In this document: piece by piece, positions 59,544 to 64,000 of the stretch
How positions within the stretch are numbered: the stretch's first letter is position 1
How the letters are laid out: every line of letters begins with the position of its first letter
Assembly (NCBI RefSeq): GCF_900108855.1
Contig: NZ_FNXY01000006.1
Location: forward strand, 496,001 to 560,000
Reading direction: 5' to 3'
From: Dyadobacter koreensis
Lineage (GTDB): Bacteria > Bacteroidota > Bacteroidia > Cytophagales > Spirosomataceae
Length of the DNA: 64,000 bases
Program-made: the position numbers and the translations under genes
Notes under the pieces: model-generated
Database searches by the model: none
Seen by the model: only the letters and a program-made list of their open reading frames with translations
What the model was told of the DNA's origin: nothing

Positions 59544-60767
59544 CTACCAGTTTTTCTTTTTGTGGCCTACAAGACCAAAGTATACGATAAAGGCGTAAAG
59601 AGGAAGAACCAATAGATATGCTTTTTGAGTGCTTCCGATTGAATCTGCAATACCTCCGTAAATTAGAGGCATAATGGCACCACCGGAAATACCCATCACT
59701 AACAAGGCAGAGGCAATTTTAGTAAATTTACCCAAGCCGCTAAGCGCAAGCGGCCACAACGCAGGCCAGATCACGGCATTTGCAAATCCAAGCACAGCAA
59801 TACACATTACTGATGTAAAGCCAGTTGTCAAAAGTGCAATAACGGTCACAACCAGTCCCAGGGTTGCGGAAAAAATCATATAAGCCTGTTGGGACACATA
59901 TTTCGGTATGAGCACAATACCGAGAACATAACCAAACATCATTCCGCCCAGAGTATACGCTCCGAAAACTCTTGCTTCACTTTCCGGTATGCCCAGGGAA
60001 ACACCGTAGCTGATGATTGTATCGGCCGCAATTACTTCCACACCAACATAACAGAATAAGGCAGCTACACCTAATACTAAATTTGGATATTGAAAAACAC
60101 TCGTTTTCTGAACTGTAACCTGATTAACACCCGCTGGTTCGTCTTCTTCTTCGCTCACTTCGACAAGGCCCTTAGTCATTCTGATAACCAGTGCCAGAGC
60201 AACAAGGATACCTGTCAGGATCAGATACGGAACCACAACCTTGTCAAGCTCGTCTTTCGGATCTGCTGATTCAACGCCTGCAAGAAGAAGCTTACCAATA
60301 ACAATCTGACTGATAATACCCGCTCCCTTGTTGGCGATTCCCATGATACTGATTCTTTGCGCAGCGCTTTCACGAGGCCCCAGAATTGTAGCATAAGGGT
60401 TAGATGCAGTTTGAAGCACGGTAAGTCCAATACCGATGGTAAAAAGCCCAACGAGGAAAAGCGGATAAGAAGCCATTTCCGCCGCGGGAATAAAGATTAA
60501 AGTTCCGACAGCCATTACCATGAGTGCCAGAGACATACCATTTTTAAATCCGGTTTTTTTTACAACCATTGAACATGGAATCGCCATGATCGTGTAGGAT
60601 ATAAAAAAAGCGAAGGTAACAAGGTAAGAACTGGTGTTATCCAGAGAAAATGCTTTTTTAAAAAAGGTGATCAGCGTCCCGTTAACCCAGGTGATGAAAC
60701 CCATCACGAAGAATAGAACACCAATAATGACAAGTGGGCCTAGGTAATTGTTCTTATTATTAGTCAT
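59544..60767 (-). CDS. FucP/GluP-family sugar MFS transporter
   Basis: The 407-residue protein has 12 membrane helices and belongs to the fucose-proton symporter family. Marks are VIIGVLFFVMGFITWVNGTLITFFKKAF, FAFFISYTIMAIPCSMVVKKTGFKNGM, GIGLTVLQTASNPYATILGP and the central IANKGAGIISQ. The family imports L-fucose, glucose, galactose, N-acetylglucosamine or N-acetylgalactosamine. It is cotranscribed with the kinase downstream and the GH109-like gene upstream (53-base gap). Confidence 0.92.
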   Translation of the reverse strand: MTNNKNNYLGPLVIIGVLFFVMGFITWVNGTLITFFKKAFSLDNTSSYLVTFAFFISYTIMAIPCSMVVKKTGFKNGMSLALMVMAVGTLIFIPAAEMASYPLFLVGLFTIGIGLTVLQTASNPYATILGPRESAAQRISIMGIANKGAGIISQIVIGKLLLAGVESADPKDELDKVVVPYLILTGILVALALVIRMTKGLVEVSEEEDEPAGVNQVTVQKTSVFQYPNLVLGVAALFCYVGVEVIAADTIISYGVSLGIPESEARVFGAYTLGGMMFGYVLGIVLIPKYVSQQAYMIFSATLGLVVTVIALLTTGFTSVMCIAVLGFANAVIWPALWPLALSGLGKFTKIASALLVMGISGGAIMPLIYGGIADSIGSTQKAYLLVLPLYAFIVYFGLVGHKKKNW

Positions 60768-60820
60768 TTAGGTAATTAGTTAAAAATTATAGGGTTATGA
60801 TTGAACAAGTTATTAATAAA

Positions 60821-62179
60821 TTAAAATTCATCTGTCAAGCCGAAAATACGTTTGTTTGTTTTCCATTTTCCTCTTGTAAAATCGGGTATTTCAACCGGTG
60901 AGCTTCCACGGGCAACCGATAATTCAGAAAGCGGACTTACTGCACTCCATACTGCCGCATCATACACATCAATCGGGGGAGCAACTTGTCTTTTTACGGC
61001 TTCAATGAAACCACGGAAAACAAAATAATCAATTCCGCCATGTCCCGCATTCTCGGCCTCTTTTTCATATTTCTTCCAAAGCGGATGATCGTATTTTTTT
61101 AGGTATGGTGCGTCCTGCTCGGCTTCATGCTGCTTTGGTGAGATACCTTCCAGGTATATCGTATGCCCATCGTTCATCCAGATTCCTTCAGTTCCCTGTG
61201 CACGGAAACCGAGCGAATAGGGGCGGGGCGAGTTGGTATCGTGGATCAATACAATATTTTCACCATTATGGCATTGGATAGTCGTCGTAACCACATCACC
61301 CAGTTTGAAATTTACCTTTGCATTCGGATGTTTTTCACCGCCATGATCTACGATATATTTATGGAGCCCACGCGATTTGGTAGCAGTGGAAGTCAGGTAA
61401 TTAAATTTATTTCCGCGATTGATATCCAGCCAATGCGCTACTGGTCCTAAGCCGTGCGTCGGATAGATATCGCCGTTACGATCGACGGAATGCTGTGTAC
61501 GCCACTTCGCTTCTGAGTATCCTTTCTCGCCAAATTCGACGCCGTAACCTTCGTTACTTTTTCCGTTGTTTAACTTGATACCGCGTAGATCATGCTGATA
61601 ACCGCAATGTGCATAGGTCATTTCGCCAAACATTCCTTCACGTATCATTTTTAAAATTGCCATCACGTCACGGCGATAACAAACGTTTTCCAGGATCATA
61701 CAATGCGATCCGGTTTTTTCATATGTATCGACAAGATCCCACGACTCCTGCAAAGTTACTGTCGCAGAGACTTCCACAGCTGCGTATTTTCCGGCATTCA
61801 TTGACGCGATCGTCATAGGCACATGCCATTGCCAGGGCGTGGCGATCAACACTGCGTCCAGATCATCCCGCTTGACCATATTCAGAAAATCTTCGTCACC
61901 CTTTGAATAAACGGCAGGTTCCTTTCTTCCTGCTTTCTTAATCAGGTCTTTGGCAAAATTAATGGATGATGAATCGATATCACAGATAGCGTTCACCTCC
62001 ACATCAGGCCGATATAAAGCTTGCTGTAAATGGTTGCGCCCGCGAAGCCCGACACCGACAAAACCGATCCGAACCTTATCTCGGGGTTTTCCGGTTTCTT
62101 CTTTTAATAGTATCGATGGCAAAATTCCGGTTGCAGATCCAGCCAATGTTGCTTTTTGAATAAAATTTCGTCTATCCAT
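60821..62179 (-). CDS. GH109-like Gfo/Idh/MocA-family glycosidase or oxidoreductase, Tat-exported
   Basis: The protein has 452 residues. A twin-arginine signal (MDRRNFIQKATLAGSATGIL) precedes a Rossmann domain with GFVGVGLRGRNHL. Segments YPTHGLGPVAHWLDINRGN, AGHGGIDYFVFRGFIEA and ARGSSPVEIPDFTRGKWKT resemble alpha-N-acetylgalactosaminidases of family GH109, which use NAD+ for glycosidic bond cleavage by elimination and addition. A general Gfo/Idh/MocA dehydrogenase is the alternative. Leading an operon with a sugar importer and kinase makes a role in releasing GalNAc (or a related sugar) in the periplasm likely. Confidence 0.82.
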   Translation of the reverse strand: MDRRNFIQKATLAGSATGILPSILLKEETGKPRDKVRIGFVGVGLRGRNHLQQALYRPDVEVNAICDIDSSSINFAKDLIKKAGRKEPAVYSKGDEDFLNMVKRDDLDAVLIATPWQWHVPMTIASMNAGKYAAVEVSATVTLQESWDLVDTYEKTGSHCMILENVCYRRDVMAILKMIREGMFGEMTYAHCGYQHDLRGIKLNNGKSNEGYGVEFGEKGYSEAKWRTQHSVDRNGDIYPTHGLGPVAHWLDINRGNKFNYLTSTATKSRGLHKYIVDHGGEKHPNAKVNFKLGDVVTTTIQCHNGENIVLIHDTNSPRPYSLGFRAQGTEGIWMNDGHTIYLEGISPKQHEAEQDAPYLKKYDHPLWKKYEKEAENAGHGGIDYFVFRGFIEAVKRQVAPPIDVYDAAVWSAVSPLSELSVARGSSPVEIPDFTRGKWKTNKRIFGLTDEF

Positions 62180-62369
62180 GAGAAAGCCTAAAGAAAATAT
62201 TATAAGGTTTAGGAATTTATGCTGTAACCGCGCAAGATACGACCAAATACCATATTTTTAAATTTTTTTATTAATTAAAAATAATTATAAAATGAAGGCA
62301 GGAAAGAATGTTTCTCGATAATTACAGAACGTTTTGAACAAATTATGTTAATATCGTGTTGGGTTAAAA

Positions 62370-62426
62370 GTACACTCCGATGGGCAGAGACGATCCCGCC
62401 CGACGGCTTTAAGTGTGTTGGACACA
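62370..62426 (+). promoter_or_regulatory. Structured leader upstream of queD-folE (possible RNA element)
   Basis: Three nested stems can be drawn: ACACT (62372-62376) with AGTGT (62412-62416), CCG (62377-62379) with CGG (62404-62406), and GGGC (62382-62385) with GCCC (62398-62401). A second hairpin, TGTGT (62414-62418) with ACACA (62422-62426), uses the same bases as the first stem, so the two are mutually exclusive. It lies 52-108 bases before the queD start codon. I do not recognise it as a known riboswitch. It may equally be a leftover repeat. Confidence 0.35.
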
Positions 62427-62477
62427 TACTTTGTTACGACATTTAAGGCATTTTTTTGTTTAACGTTATCATTATAT

Positions 62478-62894
62478 ATGGCTCATAAAGTGGCTGTGTT
62501 TCGTAAAGAACACTTTAATGCGGCTCACCGTCTCCATAATCCGGCATGGTCGGATGAGAAGAACGGGGAGATTTTTGGCAAGTGTAACAATCCGAATTTT
62601 CATGGTCATAATTATGAACTGATTATCCAGGTAGTAGGCGAACTCAATCAGGAAACTGGTTTCGTGATCGATATGAAGGAGCTAAGTGTTCTTATTCAGG
62701 AACATGTTCTGGATCGTTTTGATCATAAAAATTTGAATCTTGATGTTGCAGAATTTCACCATTTAAATCCATCGGCTGAGAATATCGCCATTGTTATTTA
62801 TGACATTCTCAGACCAAAAATTGATGCAGAGCTAGCTCTGAAAATTAGATTATATGAAACAGAACGGAACTTTGTTGAATACCCAGTCGATTGA
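62478..62894 (+). CDS. queD: 6-carboxytetrahydropterin/6-pyruvoyltetrahydropterin synthase (QueD/PTPS family)
   Basis: The protein has 138 residues from ATG 62478 (MAHKVAVFRKEHFNAAHRL). A GTG at 62415 opens the same frame but is inside the leader structure. Zinc-binding His residues lie in HFNAAHRLH and in the HGH of NFHGHNY, the active-site Cys is in GKCNNPNFHGH, and the Asp/His of RFDHKNLNLD and the Glu near the end (LYETERN) fit the PTPS fold. It converts dihydroneopterin triphosphate to the queuosine precursor or to 6-pyruvoyltetrahydropterin. The end overlaps folE by 41 bases in another frame. Confidence 0.93.
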   Translation: MAHKVAVFRKEHFNAAHRLHNPAWSDEKNGEIFGKCNNPNFHGHNYELIIQVVGELNQETGFVIDMKELSVLIQEHVLDRFDHKNLNLDVAEFHHLNPSAENIAIVIYDILRPKIDAELALKIRLYETERNFVEYPVD

Positions 62895-63543
62895 AAATTT
62901 TGATATTGAAGAGATTGGTGACGAGCATCTTTTTTCTTCTATTGAAACACCGATGCGTCCCGATGCTTTTGCGCTGGAAGACGAGGTGAAAATTGAACTG
63001 ATCGAAAAACATTTTCGCCATATCATGGAGATTATGGGTTTGGATCTGACAGATGACAGTTTGAAGGGAACTCCGAAACGGGTTGCAAAAATGTATATCA
63101 AGGAAGTTTTCAGTGGACTAGATCCTAAAAACAAGCCGAGTGTAGCATTATTTGAAAATAAATACAAATACAACCAGATGCTGGTGGAAAAGGATATTTC
63201 GGTATTCTCGAATTGCGAGCATCATTTTGTTCCGATCTACGGTAAAGCGCATATCGCCTATATTTCAAGTGGAAAAGTAATAGGGTTGTCCAAGTTGAAC
63301 CGAATCGTTGAGTATTTTTCTAAACGTCCGCAAGTTCAGGAGCGTTTAACGGTTCAGATTGCAAATGAATTAAAACAGGCATTACAAACCGATGATATTG
63401 CGGTGGTGGTTGATGCGAAACATATGTGTGTGCAATCCCGCGGTGTTCGTGATGCCGGAAGCTCAACAGTAACAGCTTACTACGGCGGTAAATTTGAAGA
63501 AGAAGCTACGAAGAAGGAATTTCTGACGTATCTGGGAATGTAA
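62854..63543 (+). CDS. folE: GTP cyclohydrolase I
   Basis: FolE makes dihydroneopterin triphosphate from GTP, the common precursor of folate, tetrahydropterins and queuosine. It has 229 residues. Zinc ligands are in SNCEHHFVP (Cys and His) and AKHMCVQSRGV (Cys). The KGTPKRVAKMYIKE and GLSKLNRIVEYFSKRPQVQERL stretches are conserved. Its start lies inside queD, overlapping the last 41 bases, so translation is probably coupled and the two enzymes are made in a fixed ratio. Confidence 0.95.
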   Translation: MKQNGTLLNTQSIENFDIEEIGDEHLFSSIETPMRPDAFALEDEVKIELIEKHFRHIMEIMGLDLTDDSLKGTPKRVAKMYIKEVFSGLDPKNKPSVALFENKYKYNQMLVEKDISVFSNCEHHFVPIYGKAHIAYISSGKVIGLSKLNRIVEYFSKRPQVQERLTVQIANELKQALQTDDIAVVVDAKHMCVQSRGVRDAGSSTVTAYYGGKFEEEATKKEFLTYLGM

Positions 63544-63587
63544 TTATTGCTGGATATGTGAAAAATCAGAATAACGGATAACATAAG

Positions 63588-63632
63588 AAGCCGGAATCAG
63601 GATGATCTTGCATCGTCCTGGTTCCGGCTTTT
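63588..63632. terminator. Bidirectional terminator after folE
   Basis: AAGCCGGAA, CAGGA and GAT pair with ATC, TCCTG and TTCCGGCTT around a CTTGC loop with single mismatches, then a T run. It lies between convergent stop codons. Confidence 0.85.
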
Positions 63633-63636
63633 ATCT

Positions 63637-64000
63637 TTATACTAATGGTCCGACTCTTTCAAGAAGTGCTTTTGTCGCTTTAATTCCATCGCGTTCAGAA
63701 AGTTTGCTTCCTTCGTATTCTATACCGGCTATTCCTTTAAATCCGCTGTCTTTAACGATTTTAAGAATTTTTGTGTAGTCAGTTTCAATACAGTTCCCTT
63801 TTTCGTCAAAGTCATAAGTTTTAGCACTCACGCCTTTTGCGAAAGGCATAAGCTCTTTTGTCCCCTGGTAACGGTCATAAGATTCTTCACACTCGAAGCT
63901 TCCCTGTTTTCTTTTGATGCAGAAATTTCCGAAGTCAGGTAACGTTCCAACATTTTTCATGTTCACCTGCTTCATCACGCCAGAGAGCCATTTTCCATTA
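63637..64000 (-). CDS. Sugar-phosphate isomerase/epimerase-like TIM-barrel protein, C-terminal part (cut by window edge)
   Basis: About 120 residues of the C-terminal end are visible. The frame is open past the window edge (NGKWLSGVMKQVNMK precedes the first ATG in view), so the true start lies outside. TLPDFGNFCIKRKQG, GVSAKTYDFDEKGN and FKGIAGIEYEG are typical of the AP-endonuclease-2/xylose-isomerase-like TIM barrel family, in which Glu/Asp/His residues hold a metal. Substrate unknown. It is separated from folE by a shared terminator. Confidence 0.8.
   Translation of the reverse strand, partial: NGKWLSGVMKQVNMKNVGTLPDFGNFCIKRKQGSFECEESYDRYQGTKELMPFAKGVSAKTYDFDEKGNCIETDYTKILKIVKDSGFKGIAGIEYEGSKLSERDGIKATKALLERVGPLV

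Noticed and set aside
1..64000. tRNA genes, rRNA genes, CRISPR repeats, insertion sequences or phage genes
   Set aside because: I looked through all intergenic regions and saw no cloverleaf with a CCA-type end, no regularly spaced repeats, and no transposase or integrase frames.

Overview
The window is chromosomal DNA from a member of the Bacteroidota, most likely a Cytophagales bacterium near Dyadobacter/Spirosomaceae (the genus is an inference from overall gene content). Pointers are a GldC gliding-motility protein, a type III glutamine synthetase, a long three-domain IspG, several DUF families typical of the phylum (DUF2911, DUF4159, DUF4197, DUF2461), AT-rich leaders that mostly lack a Shine-Dalgarno sequence, and recurring upstream boxes of the form TTG-N19/22-TAnnTTTG, the promoter pattern known for Bacteroidota. 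I see no tRNA, rRNA, CRISPR array, prophage or insertion sequence. Coding density is high and most genes are household ones.

Layout. 1-2.2 kb: the start of an SGNH-hydrolase lipoprotein gene (cut by the window edge) and a secreted GH32 fructan hydrolase. 2.2-11.4 kb: DUF2911 and NTF2-like proteins, an Anbu proteasome-like peptidase, an M28 peptidase, an RND exporter, a methyltransferase and a TPR histidine kinase. 11.5-19.1 kb: pdxA-yicC-mpg and trpS-PAP2-prs-rplY on the minus strand, with a 2-hydroxyacid dehydrogenase and a DUF421 protein between them. 19.1-19.5 kb: a decayed type II toxin-antitoxin pair. 19.6-24.5 kb: DUF2461, dnaE and trxA. 24.6-34.3 kb: the most unusual block. It holds a class A beta-lactamase-like hydrolase, an aldose epimerase, a class III aminotransferase, a probable circularly permuted ATP-grasp protein, a class I glutamine amidotransferase, a YbdK-type carboxylate-amine ligase, an ATP-grasp ligase with a histone-H1-like Ala/Lys/Pro tail, and two alpha/beta-hydrolase esterases. 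Together these look like a pathway that makes or attaches an amide-linked (peptide-like) product of unknown identity.

34.3-35.8 kb: a divergent LuxC-type acyl-CoA reductase and ferredoxin pair. 36.1-46.1 kb: a nitrogen-assimilation island of outer-membrane porin, Amt ammonium transporter, GSIII, an acidic protein of unknown function and a convergent GSII, interrupted by mtaB and an LTA-synthase-like sulfatase on the minus strand. 46.5-48.8 kb: rsmE, DUF4159 and a fatty acid desaturase. 49.1-54.3 kb: a tightly coupled minus-strand run of cinA, a 2-oxoacid dehydrogenase E2, a deoxyribonucleotidase, a response regulator and a histidine kinase. 54.4-58.2 kb: DUF4197, gldC and ispG-DUF6728-like-mmcQ. 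58.4-62.2 kb: a small sugar operon (GH109-type glycosidase, FucP-family transporter, GHMP sugar kinase). 62.4-63.5 kb: queD-folE behind a structured leader. The right edge cuts a sugar-phosphate isomerase/epimerase gene.

Convergent gene pairs are separated by strong bidirectional hairpins, including a 50-bp perfect palindrome at 4226-4275 and a 24-bp perfect stem at 45046-45097. All functions are read from sequence motifs by eye. No database search was run.
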